Below, piece by piece: positions 1-8,137 of a stretch of 20,837 nt of DNA. The stretch spans positions 1 through 20,837 of IMG/VR virus record IMGVR_UViG_3300025383_000128, one strand, 5' to 3'. The position numbers and the translations under genes are program-made. The first letter of the stretch is position 1. Every line of letters starts with the position of its first letter. The DNA is from a virus. The notes beneath the pieces are model-generated. The model searched no databases, was not told the origin of the DNA, and saw nothing but the letters and a program-made list of their open reading frames with translations.

Positions 1-30
1 AAATTACATTAATCGAAGCACAAAATTGTA

Positions 31-59
31 TTGCAAGAGATTGGATTTTGTGTTATAAT
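31..59 (+). promoter_or_regulatory. sigma70-like promoter for the late/virion operon
   Basis: The -35 box TTGCAA (31-36) and the -10 box TATAAT (54-59) are separated by exactly 17 nt, and the -10 is extended by TGT. It lies directly before the first gene of the rightward operon. A transcript would start near 66, where an ATG opens a 3-codon reading frame (Met-Lys-Lys-stop) before the holin-like start at 79. The box match is seen directly; activity is inferred. Confidence 0.7.
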
Positions 60-78
60 AATACTATGAAGAAATAAA

Positions 79-273
79 ATGGTAGATCACTCACAACTAA
101 CTGAACCAGTAAAACATGTAGTAGATACTGTAGCAGCTGTAACAGCTTTAGGTACAATAACTACTTTATTACCCCCAATAGCAGCATTACTTACTATATT
201 CTGGACTTTTGTTCGTATATACGATAGATTCTTTTCTACTAATAAAAGACCCACTAATACATCACAGGATTAA
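79..273 (+). CDS. small membrane protein, holin candidate
   Basis: This 64-aa protein has a short polar N-terminus, two closely spaced hydrophobic stretches (about residues 14-30 and 32-47, separated by a Pro-Pro pair), an aromatic/Arg boundary (FVRIYDRFF) and a charged, polar C-terminal tail. That layout fits small phage holins, which form the inner-membrane hole that releases the endolysin. It is the first gene after a strong promoter. It lies almost 10 kb from the endolysin at 9872, at the opposite end of the same operon, which is unusual but known in podoviruses. No signal peptide or conserved catalytic residue is present. It could instead be an unrelated membrane protein, because the assignment rests on size, topology and general resemblance. 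Confidence 0.6.
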   Translation: MVDHSQLTEPVKHVVDTVAAVTALGTITTLLPPIAALLTIFWTFVRIYDRFFSTNKRPTNTSQD

Positions 274-275
274 TT

Positions 276-1022
276 ATGGCAGTCACTGGAACCACTACAT
301 TTACCGTTACCCGTAATCAAATTATTGAAGCTGCTTTAAGAGGACTATCTGTTCTTGAAGAAGGTGGTCAACCTTCAGCTGCAGCACTTGAAAATGGTTC
401 TTTTGCCCTTAATCTTATTATGAAGAAGTGGCAAACTAATGGTATTAAGCTTTGGACTATTACAGAGCTTACATTAGAACTTGATGCTAATGTTACTACT
501 TATACTATAGGACCTGATTCTGGTAATGATTTAGTTACTGATAAGCCTTTAAGACTTATTCAGTCATTCTTACGAAATACTTCTGTATCTCCTTATATAG
601 ATCAACCTATGCAAATTATATCTCAACAAGAGTATAATTTATTAGGTAGCAAGTTTTCTACTGGAACTACAAATAGTGTTTACTATATGCCTTATGCAAC
701 CTATGGTACAGTTAGTGTATTCTTAACACCTGATACTAATACAGCAACTAACTATGAATTGCATTTAACTGTTCAAAGACCTATCTATGATATTACAAAT
801 CCTAATGATAACTTTGACTTTCCATCAGAATGGTTTTTAGCTCTTAAATGGGCTTTAATGGCAGAGCTTGCTTCAGACTATGATAAGAACTTACAAGATA
901 AAGCTTACTATGATAGTAAAGCAATGATGCTACAAAAAGAACTTGAAGATTGGGATATTGAACATTCTTCTACATTCTTTCAACCAGATGTTAGAACAGG
1001 ATTTAATAGGAACTTTCGTTAA
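276..1022 (+). CDS. P22 gp4-like tail accessory factor (head-tail connector)
   Basis: This 248-aa protein begins with the pattern VTRNQIIEAALRGL followed by a Gly/Pro linker and ALNLIMKKWQTNG. This is the signature of the P22 gp4-like tail accessory family, which binds below the portal ring and starts closure of the DNA-filled head. The C-terminal region, with FPSEWFLALKWALMAELA and a long helix, also fits the family. The length is above that of P22 gp4 (about 166 aa) but common in aquatic podoviruses. An AGGA ribosome site precedes the ATG. The stop codon overlaps the next start as TAATG, so translation is probably coupled to the tail-hub gene that follows. Assignment is by motif memory, not by a search. 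Confidence 0.8.
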   Translation: MAVTGTTTFTVTRNQIIEAALRGLSVLEEGGQPSAAALENGSFALNLIMKKWQTNGIKLWTITELTLELDANVTTYTIGPDSGNDLVTDKPLRLIQSFLRNTSVSPYIDQPMQIISQQEYNLLGSKFSTGTTNSVYYMPYATYGTVSVFLTPDTNTATNYELHLTVQRPIYDITNPNDNFDFPSEWFLALKWALMAELASDYDKNLQDKAYYDSKAMMLQKELEDWDIEHSSTFFQPDVRTGFNRNFR

Positions 1023-3196
1023 TGCCTAAGTTACCTTTTGCCACTGAATTTAATTTTAGAACTAATGATATATCTAAAGATTCTAGAATGGCTAATTGCT
1101 ATGCAGAGACTAGCAATGGTACTGTTTATGCAATAAAAAGACCTGGTAAAAAAGCTTATAACTTAACTACAGCACTACCTGCAAGTGGACAAGGACTATG
1201 GACATATAACAATGGTCTATATGCAGTAGCTGGTAATAACTTATATAATATTACTAATGGTAATACTTTAATATTAAAAACAAACCTTAGTTCTAACGAA
1301 ATAAGTTGGGTTAATACTTTATCTACAACTTCTCCACATCCTTACATGGTATTTCATGACCAATTAAATGGATATTATTTAGATGCTACAGGTAATGTTG
1401 TTCAAATTAATACACAGGTAAACCAAGTAGTTCTTAATAATGGTGGATTAGGATACCCTGCTTCAGGTACTTTTACTGTAACAGGTTCAGGAGGTGGCTC
1501 AGGTGCCTCTGGTACTTACTCATCTATTGGTGGTTCTATTTATGCTGTAACTTTAACAAATCCAGGTTCAGGTTATTCTGGTACATTATCAATTAACTTT
1601 CTTGTAAGTACAGGTATAGGTACTGGAAGTATTTCAGGAACTACATTAACTATTAGTTCTTTAACATCAGGTAGTATAGCTGTAGGAAGTGCATTATCAG
1701 GTACAGGTGTTACTTCAGGTACTACTATTTTAAGTCAATTAACAGCCACAGGAACGCCAGTTGCTTCTCCTACGTTTGTAACTTCTACTAATTCTCAATC
1801 AGTATCAGGAGCTACAACTATTGCAGGTGCTTCAGGAACTAAAACTTTAACTTTGTCCTCTACTGACAAGCTTAGTGTAGGTCAATTTATTACAGGAACG
1901 GGTATACCTAGTGGAACTACAATTACATCTATAACTAATCCATTTGCAAATGACTTTAAAAACTTATCTTTGATTCAATTATTAGAATTCTTACAAAATC
2001 AAGGACAATATAATACTGTTACATTAAGTAATGCTTTAACAGCTCAAGCATCTGGTACCTATAATGTATATGCTGCTGATGGAACAGGTACTTATCAAGT
2101 AAGTGTTTCACAAACAGTTGCTAGTACAACTATAACAGCAACAGTGGCTCAAAATAGTGCCACAGCATCAGCTAATTTAAATTCATTCCCTACTAACCCA
2201 GTTCCAGGTTTAGTATATTTAGATGGATATGTATTTGTTATGGATCAGCAAGGCCAAATATGGCAGTCTGACCAAGAAAACCCAACTTCATGGGGAGCTT
2301 TAAACTATACCTCAGCTAGTTCTGAAGCAGATAAAGGTATGGCAATAGCTAGACACCTTAACTATATTGTAGCGTTTAAACAATGGACTACAGATTTCTT
2401 TTATGATGCAGGAACATCTCCAGGATCAACCTTAGCTATCAATTTATCTGCTCACATGGAAGTAGGATGTGCTGCTGGAAACTCAGTACAACATTTACAA
2501 CAATCTGTAATATGGATGTCTAATGTAAATGAAGGTGGTCGTCAAGTTATGATGCTTGATGGATTAAAACCTGTTAAAGTTTCTACTAAATCTGTAGAGA
2601 ACTTTTTAAATGCAAGTAATTTACAAGGTGTATATTCTTGGATTTATAAGATAGCTGGTCACACATTCTATGGTTTAGTATTAACAGATCAAAACGTAAC
2701 TCTTGTATATGACATAGAAGAAAAGAGCTGGGCTCATTGGACTACAAGTAAAGATTACATTGGTGGTGGTGAAAATTATTTTGAGTGTTCATATATGACT
2801 CAATTCCCATTTGACCAAGGTGCTTTCTATGTATTAGACGCTGTTAATGGATTAGTATTTACAATTGATCCTTCTAACTATGTAGATCCATTTGGTCCTA
2901 TTAGAATGAGAATGGTAACTCCTAGATTAGACTTTGGTACATCAGATCAAAAGACAAATCCACAGCTGGTAGTTTATGGTGATAACATTAAAGATGTTAT
3001 GCAAGTTAGATATTCTAATGATGATTATAATACTTGGTCTGCTTATAGAAATATAGATTTAGGTTTACAAAAACCTTGTTTGTATAATAATGGTAGATTT
3101 AGAAGAAGATCTTGGGAGTTCCTTTATACAGGTAGTCAACCTTTAAGACTTGAAAAAGTTGACCTTACTCTTAATGGTATTCCTGCACAACCATAA
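1022..3196 (+). CDS. P22 gp10-like packaged-DNA stabilisation / tail hub protein with large insert
   Basis: This 724-aa protein shows two gp10-like blocks. Residues 1-130 contain the R-x-x-NCYAE start region and a GLWTYNNGLYAVAGNNLY beta-blade. Residues 393-724 contain VPGLVYLDGYVFVMDQQG, a W-x-x-LNYTSA segment, VAFKQWTTDFFYDAG and IWMSNVNEGG. In P22, gp10 (about 470 aa) joins the gp4 ring to the tail needle and tailspikes. Here the blocks are separated by about 260 residues of Ser/Thr/Gly-rich sequence, which accounts for the extra length. The order after a gp4-like gene matches the P22 tail module. Start and stop overlap both neighbours as TAATG, indicating coupling. Confidence 0.8.
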   Translation: MPKLPFATEFNFRTNDISKDSRMANCYAETSNGTVYAIKRPGKKAYNLTTALPASGQGLWTYNNGLYAVAGNNLYNITNGNTLILKTNLSSNEISWVNTLSTTSPHPYMVFHDQLNGYYLDATGNVVQINTQVNQVVLNNGGLGYPASGTFTVTGSGGGSGASGTYSSIGGSIYAVTLTNPGSGYSGTLSINFLVSTGIGTGSISGTTLTISSLTSGSIAVGSALSGTGVTSGTTILSQLTATGTPVASPTFVTSTNSQSVSGATTIAGASGTKTLTLSSTDKLSVGQFITGTGIPSGTTITSITNPFANDFKNLSLIQLLEFLQNQGQYNTVTLSNALTAQASGTYNVYAADGTGTYQVSVSQTVASTTITATVAQNSATASANLNSFPTNPVPGLVYLDGYVFVMDQQGQIWQSDQENPTSWGALNYTSASSEADKGMAIARHLNYIVAFKQWTTDFFYDAGTSPGSTLAINLSAHMEVGCAAGNSVQHLQQSVIWMSNVNEGGRQVMMLDGLKPVKVSTKSVENFLNASNLQGVYSWIYKIAGHTFYGLVLTDQNVTLVYDIEEKSWAHWTTSKDYIGGGENYFECSYMTQFPFDQGAFYVLDAVNGLVFTIDPSNYVDPFGPIRMRMVTPRLDFGTSDQKTNPQLVVYGDNIKDVMQVRYSNDDYNTWSAYRNIDLGLQKPCLYNNGRFRRRSWEFLYTGSQPLRLEKVDLTLNGIPAQP
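1412..2197 (+). repeat. Ser/Thr/Gly-rich insert with internal repeats in the tail hub protein
   Basis: Codons 131-392 of the gp10-like gene form a low-complexity insert. It opens with a Gly-rich unit (GGLGYPASG ... NPGSGYSG, residues 141-187). It then carries two copies of a beta-type unit: VGSALSGTGVTSGTTI at residues 221-236 and VGQFITGTGIPSGTTI at residues 286-301, each preceded by a Thr/Ser-rich strand. Residues 303-392 are less repetitive. Such Gly/Thr units are common in surface-exposed phage tail and fibre proteins. A host-contact or spacer role is inferred. Confidence 0.7.
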
Positions 3197-3612
3197 TGAA
3201 TATAGCATTAGTTCCTAAAGAAGATTACGATACTATATTCCCACATGTTAGAGAGTATCTTAGAAAAGCAGCAAACCTCTCTGGTGGTAGAACCACTATA
3301 GAACATGTTGAGTCTAATTTATATACTAAACCACAACAACTTTGGATTGCTTTTGATGAAGGAAAAATTGTTTGTGGTGCTATAACTGAAATACTTGAGT
3401 ACCCTACTAAAAAAGTATTAGCTGGTCTTTTTATAGGGGGTAATCAACTTGCTGAATGGAGAAAACCTATTGTAGATAATATGGCTCTCTTTGCTAAAGC
3501 TAACAATTGCTCTTGTATAGAGTTTATGGGTAGACGAGGCTGGGGTAAAGTATTAAAACAAGATGGATGGAAACAAACTTATATATCATACGAATTTCCT
3601 TTGGAGAATTAA
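3196..3612 (+). CDS. GNAT-fold-like small virion-module protein
   Basis: This 138-aa protein looks like a compact N-acetyltransferase-type fold. It has an N-terminal helix pair (YDTIFPHVREYLRKA), a central strand pair LWIAFDEGKIVCGAITEI, and a C-terminal FAKANNCSCIEFMGRRGWGKVL, where the terminal GWGKVLKQDGW resembles the final strand of acyltransferases. T7 gp13, an internal virion protein, has a similar fold and a similar position before ejection proteins. A clear acetyl-CoA loop (Q/R-x-x-G-x-G/A) is not evident, so catalysis is uncertain. It is coupled to the tail hub gene by a TAATG overlap and followed 3 nt later by the next gene. A structural role is at least as likely as an enzymatic one. 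Confidence 0.5.
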   Translation: MNIALVPKEDYDTIFPHVREYLRKAANLSGGRTTIEHVESNLYTKPQQLWIAFDEGKIVCGAITEILEYPTKKVLAGLFIGGNQLAEWRKPIVDNMALFAKANNCSCIEFMGRRGWGKVLKQDGWKQTYISYEFPLEN

Positions 3613-3615
3613 AAA

Positions 3616-4383
3616 ATGTTTAAAATGTTTAACTTATTTAACTGGGTACAAAACTTAGTAGAAGCATTTACCTTCTATGGTGGTGGTAAAGGTGGTGGCT
3701 CTACTTCTACTTCAACCTCTACACCTGTAGACTTCTTTGGTGTTGGTAATAGAGCACCTTATGCTAACTTATTAGGCCAACTACTTGGTGTAGGTCCTAT
3801 GAGTAATTATGGTGCAACAGGAGTTGCAGGTAGTGGTACAAGTAACTATGGATCAGGGTCTTCAGGTAAAAAACCAGAAGCAACTAATTTAGCAGCTTTA
3901 ATTCAATCTCAACCTGGATATCAATTTGGTATGAATCAAGGTTTAAACGCTTTAAATGCTAACTATGCTTCTACAGGTCAAGGTCCCTCTGGTGCTCAAC
4001 AAGTAGCATTACAAGGCTATGGTCAACAATATGCTGGTCAATATTATCAAAACCTTATTAATAATCTTATGGCTCCCTCTGGTTCAGGTATTGTGGCTCA
4101 ACAAACTACTTCTTCATCTCAATCAAGTGGTGCATCACCTTTATTTGGTGTAGCTGGTATGGCATTAGGTGGCTACTTACAATCTGATAGAAATTTTAAA
4201 ACTAATATTAAACATATTGATACTATTAAAGGTATTAAGATTTATAGCTTTAACTATATCTGGTCTTACATTAAATCTATTGGTGTTATGGCTCAAGACC
4301 TACTTGAAATGCCAGAGTATAAAGATGCTGTTCATTTAACAAATTATGGTTATGTAGTAGACTACAGTAAACTACCTATCTAA
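3616..4383 (+). CDS. virion protein with C-terminal S74-like intramolecular chaperone domain
   Basis: This 255-aa protein has an amphipathic/hydrophobic start (FNLFNWVQNLVEAF) and a Gly/Ser/Thr-rich stretch at residues 23-75. Residues 95-150 are Gln/Ala-rich helix (QSQPGYQFGMNQGLNALNA). The C-terminal 66 residues begin SDRNFKTNIK and continue with KIYSFNY, IGVMAQDLLE and NYGYVVDYSKL. This is the pattern of the peptidase S74 / endosialidase chaperone domain, which folds a trimer and then cuts itself off. S190 and K195 match the Ser-x4-Lys catalytic pair of that family. The body resembles the small ejection or tail proteins of podoviruses, although S74 domains are better known on fibres. GGAG at 3603-3606 sets the start. 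Confidence 0.65.
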   Translation: MFKMFNLFNWVQNLVEAFTFYGGGKGGGSTSTSTSTPVDFFGVGNRAPYANLLGQLLGVGPMSNYGATGVAGSGTSNYGSGSSGKKPEATNLAALIQSQPGYQFGMNQGLNALNANYASTGQGPSGAQQVALQGYGQQYAGQYYQNLINNLMAPSGSGIVAQQTTSSSQSSGASPLFGVAGMALGGYLQSDRNFKTNIKHIDTIKGIKIYSFNYIWSYIKSIGVMAQDLLEMPEYKDAVHLTNYGYVVDYSKLPI

Positions 4384-4400
4384 TATAAAAGGATAATATT

Positions 4401-6125
4401 ATGGAAAGTGCATGGGACCTATTTTTACAAGGATTTCAAACAGGACAAAGTCTTGTAGAAAAATCTCAAGCTAAAAAGAGCCAGCAAGAAATGTTAGCTC
4501 TTATGAAAGCAGCTAATACAGGAGATACAACTCAACCTCCTACATCTGATTCAGGTACACCTCCAGCAAGTACAGTTTATACTCCTGCTGGACAACCTTC
4601 AGATCAAGCTAAACCTACAGATCAAACTCAAGCTAAACCTGTTCCAGGTGGTACTGACTTTTGGAAAGGACAAGCTCCTACTGATGCTCAAAGAACAGAT
4701 ATGGCTGCTGGTAAGGATTTAACTCAAGGTATGTCTCCAACAATGGCACCTCAAGTTCAACCTACACAACAAGCAACTACTCCTCATGAAGATTGGTTAA
4801 ATGCACATCAAAAGGTACAAGACTATTCTACACAGATTGCTTCTATTGATAAAAAACTTACTTTAGCTTCTACTATACAAAGTAAAGCAAATACTTTAGA
4901 TCAATTTAACTTTGCTGATAAACTTAAAAAGGATGCTCTAACTGAAAAGACAAGTCTTTTAAATCAACAAAAAGAACAACAATCTATTATTGAAAAACAA
5001 AATGAACAATATGCTGGTATATTAACTAACATTAATAGCCAACAAGATTTAAACATTGCTAAGATGCAATTACAAAAGAATGGAGTACAATTACCTGCTT
5101 CTATTCAAGTACCTCGTATGAATCCAGATGGCACTCCTATTTTAATGCAAAATGGTCAACCAGTTATGGATCAACTTCGTACTGATGTTTACTCACCTCA
5201 ACTTAAACAATATGCCAATTCATTAGGTATGAGTTTACTTGATGCTAATAAGCAAATGACACTTAGAAATCAAATGTCAGAAATTCAAGCAAGAAGTGAT
5301 AAGCAAGGTCAAACTGTTGCTGGTACTTCTATTGGTACAAATGATCCTACTGTATTTAAAGGATTATCTGGTGCTGAAATTACTCCTAGAGATGACAAAG
5401 AAAAACGTCTCATTGCTAACTTAAATCAACCAGTAACTAAACCTGCCGCTTACCAAGTAGGTAGAAATTCTGCTGTATCTACAATGGCTGAGGAAATTGC
5501 GTCATTTTCAGAAACTATTTCTAAATCTGTAAAAAATAGTGGTTTAAGTGAAGCTGGTATGTTTGGCGGATTAAAAGATAACACATGGGTATCAGCTATT
5601 GGTAAACGAGTTGGTATTAAGATTACTGATCCTGATAAGCAATCATATAGTGCTATCATGAAACCTTTATCTCGTATGGCTTCTACGCTTGAAACAGCTG
5701 GTTATGGTCAAGGAGGTGGTGCAGCTCAAATTGAAGCTCTTAATCAATCTATTACTGCTCAACCAGGTCAAGATGAATTAACTAAACTTCAGAAGATTGG
5801 TGAAGCAGCTAACATTGTTAAAGCAGGTCTTATGGGTGCTTCTGAAAATACTTCATTTAATCCAGCTCAACGAGAAGGTATTGCTAGAGCTTACCAAGAT
5901 TGGAATAAACTTATTCCATTTAATCAAAATGATGTACAAGATTTTAAAGAGTATGCTAAAGAAAATCATGAAAGAGCTAATCTTAAAAACTTTCAAGAAT
6001 GGCTTGGTACTTCAGGTAGATCTTTTGCTGAAAAAACTCCTAGTACAACTACAGCAACCCCAGCTTCTGCTAAACCAGAGGCTACTTCAACTAAAGCAGG
6101 TGATTACAGTAGTTTGTGGAGATAA
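4401..6125 (+). CDS. Gln-rich internal virion / DNA ejection protein
   Basis: This 574-aa soluble protein has no catalytic motif. Residues 1-130 are Gln/Thr/Pro-rich and probably disordered. Residues 130-210 form a long charged helix, likely a coiled coil (LNAHQKVQDYSTQIASIDKKL ... EQQSIIEKQNEQ in shortened form). The rest is Ala/Gln-rich helix with a further low-complexity Thr/Ala/Pro tail. Composition, length and place directly before a transglycosylase-bearing protein fit podovirus ejection proteins, which leave the capsid with the DNA to form a channel across the envelope. A strong AGGA site lies before the ATG. The stop overlaps the SD region of the next gene. The function is inferred from context and composition only. 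Confidence 0.6.
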   Translation: MESAWDLFLQGFQTGQSLVEKSQAKKSQQEMLALMKAANTGDTTQPPTSDSGTPPASTVYTPAGQPSDQAKPTDQTQAKPVPGGTDFWKGQAPTDAQRTDMAAGKDLTQGMSPTMAPQVQPTQQATTPHEDWLNAHQKVQDYSTQIASIDKKLTLASTIQSKANTLDQFNFADKLKKDALTEKTSLLNQQKEQQSIIEKQNEQYAGILTNINSQQDLNIAKMQLQKNGVQLPASIQVPRMNPDGTPILMQNGQPVMDQLRTDVYSPQLKQYANSLGMSLLDANKQMTLRNQMSEIQARSDKQGQTVAGTSIGTNDPTVFKGLSGAEITPRDDKEKRLIANLNQPVTKPAAYQVGRNSAVSTMAEEIASFSETISKSVKNSGLSEAGMFGGLKDNTWVSAIGKRVGIKITDPDKQSYSAIMKPLSRMASTLETAGYGQGGGAAQIEALNQSITAQPGQDELTKLQKIGEAANIVKAGLMGASENTSFNPAQREGIARAYQDWNKLIPFNQNDVQDFKEYAKENHERANLKNFQEWLGTSGRSFAEKTPSTTTATPASAKPEATSTKAGDYSSLWR

Positions 6126-6127
6126 TA

Positions 6128-8137
6128 ATGGCTGATACCACTTTTGATACTTATGTACCAGAAAACTTATTCCAAGCAGTAGTTAGTAAAGAGTCTAAGG
6201 GTCAACAATATGATCCCTCTGGTGAAATATTAACTTCACCTAAGGGTGCTGAAGGTGCTACTCAAATTATGCCTTCTACTCAAAAGGATCCTGGATTTGG
6301 TGTTACTCCTATGAAGGATAAGTCACCTCAAGAATTTATGAGGGTTGGTAAAGAATATCTATCAGCTATGTATCATAAGTATGGTGGTGATGTTACTAAA
6401 ACAGCTGCTGCTTATAATGCAGGTCCTGGTACAGTAGATAAGCTTATTGAAAAGCACGGAGATCAATGGACTGAGCATCTTCCTAATGAAACTAAAGATT
6501 ATGTAAACACTATTCAATCTGAATATAAACCTACTCCTAAATGGTCTGAAGTTTCTCAAAAAGAACAGTTTAAAGCTCTTCCTCCTGAAGAACAAGAGAA
6601 AGCTCGTCAACAATATTTTAATGATGTTGTAGCTCCTCGTATTAAAGATCAAAGTCAAATTGAAAATGTTAAAAAACAGTTTGATGCTGATACTACTGGT
6701 CAACCTTCTACTCCTACTCAAGTATCCACAGCTACTACTAAGAAACCTGCTGGTGCTTTAGAAACAGCTACTAAATTTATTCAAAAGGCTACAGAGGGTT
6801 ATGCTAAAGGAGCTGAAAAACTTGGTTTAGGTAAAGTAGGTGAATATCTTACTAAAGAAGGTGAACAAAGAGAATTTAGCTTTACACCAGTTGGTGTAGG
6901 TGCAGCTATTAATACAGGTATTGCTTATGCTTTAGCTCCTGAGACAGGTGGACTATCTCTATTAGGTGCTGGAGCTCTTGGAGCTTTATCTTCAGCTGCT
7001 GGTGAGTTTGTAAGATCATCTGGAGGTTCAGAAGGTGAAGCTATCACTACTGAATTACTCACTGGTGGTGGATATAGTGCTATTAAAAAATTAGCATCAA
7101 CTCCTGTTGGTGCCCTTACAATGCCTGGATGGGTTAAGTTTGCTTCTAAATTCTTCCCTGAATCTTCAACTGAAATTAAAGCAACTCTTGCAGCTAAAGA
7201 AGCTATGTTTGGTGATGAAGTTCTTAAAGGTATGGGTTCTATAGCTCATTCAGAAGAAGCTCGTAGAAAGCTTACTACAGAAGCTACTACTCTTGGTATG
7301 CAACTTGATCCTGCTAAAAAAGTATCTGAAAGTGTAGTACAAAACATCTATAAAGATACTCAAGGTCTTACTATAAACTTTACTGATCTTTCTAAACAAC
7401 TAACAGCTTCAGGTGCTAAACCAGAAGAGATTGCTAATATTAAAAGAGTATTAGAGAATCGTGCTAAACCTCAATTAGCTGAAAAAGCTAATGCTGATAT
7501 TGTTAACTATATGAAACATGGTGGTCCTTTCAATCCTAAAGCTAATAGAGTAACTGACCAAGTTCTTAGCTCAGATACTAGACAAGCTTTTGAGAATTAC
7601 ATGAAAGAAAAACTCCCTAAGTTTGAATATAAGAATCCTGAAACAGGTGAAATATCTCAAATAAGTAAGTATGACTATTTTGATAAAGCTGTTAACAAAG
7701 AAAAAGTTGCAGAAGGTCTTGATAGTATTCCTACATTAGTACAACATGGTTTTGAGAATAGAGCTGTATATGGTGCTGATGCTAAGATGGGTTTAGAGAG
7801 TGCTATAAGAAACATTATTCAAAGCCCTACTGGTAAAGAAGATTTAACAAAAGCCGTTAATACTCATTTTATGAATCTTGTTGATGAAACTAAACCAAGC
7901 ACTCTTAATCCAGATAAGATCATTAAAGAATGGCAAAGATTAGGTCCTATCTTAAAGAAGACAGGTGCTATGGATCAAACTCAACTTACAAGTATTTATG
8001 ATACTATTAAATCTTTACCTGCATCTATTGCTAAAGAAAAGAAATCAGTTCTTATTAAAAACATTATTTCTAACGGGTTAGCTCCAGTTATTGCTGGTCA
8101 AGCTTCTAAACCATTTATATCTCAAGGACAAGAATGA
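6128..8137 (+). CDS. internal virion protein with lytic transglycosylase (SLT) domain
   Basis: Residues 12-120 carry a soluble lytic transglycosylase domain. VSKESKG holds the catalytic Glu (E22), GATQIMPST (43-51) is the substrate-binding strand, and AAYNAGPGTV (94-103) is the third family motif. The remaining 550 residues are helical with a glycine/alanine-rich hydrophobic patch near residues 255-300, which could insert in a membrane. Such proteins are ejected with the genome and open the peptidoglycan during entry, like the T7 gp16 transglycosylase. The ATG at 6128 is preferred because GGAG (6118-6121) sits 6 nt upstream. A GTG at 6116 gives four more residues. The end overlaps the next gene as ATGA. 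Confidence 0.85.
   Translation: MADTTFDTYVPENLFQAVVSKESKGQQYDPSGEILTSPKGAEGATQIMPSTQKDPGFGVTPMKDKSPQEFMRVGKEYLSAMYHKYGGDVTKTAAAYNAGPGTVDKLIEKHGDQWTEHLPNETKDYVNTIQSEYKPTPKWSEVSQKEQFKALPPEEQEKARQQYFNDVVAPRIKDQSQIENVKKQFDADTTGQPSTPTQVSTATTKKPAGALETATKFIQKATEGYAKGAEKLGLGKVGEYLTKEGEQREFSFTPVGVGAAINTGIAYALAPETGGLSLLGAGALGALSSAAGEFVRSSGGSEGEAITTELLTGGGYSAIKKLASTPVGALTMPGWVKFASKFFPESSTEIKATLAAKEAMFGDEVLKGMGSIAHSEEARRKLTTEATTLGMQLDPAKKVSESVVQNIYKDTQGLTINFTDLSKQLTASGAKPEEIANIKRVLENRAKPQLAEKANADIVNYMKHGGPFNPKANRVTDQVLSSDTRQAFENYMKEKLPKFEYKNPETGEISQISKYDYFDKAVNKEKVAEGLDSIPTLVQHGFENRAVYGADAKMGLESAIRNIIQSPTGKEDLTKAVNTHFMNLVDETKPSTLNPDKIIKEWQRLGPILKKTGAMDQTQLTSIYDTIKSLPASIAKEKKSVLIKNIISNGLAPVIAGQASKPFISQGQE

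Noticed and set aside
5450-5659. Antisense frame (69 aa) inside the ejection protein gene
   Set aside because: It lies fully inside a well-supported gene, has no ribosome site and no recognisable protein; typical shadow of an AT-rich gene. The same applies to 6362-6721 and 8577-8837 on the - strand.
6116-6127. GTG start for the transglycosylase protein
   Set aside because: The ATG at 6128 has GGAG 6 nt upstream and the GTG would overlap that site; the GTG has no ribosome site of its own.
5797-6135. Leu/Lys-rich + strand frame over the end of the ejection protein gene
   Set aside because: Composition is that of a frame-shifted reading of the real gene, with no ribosome site.
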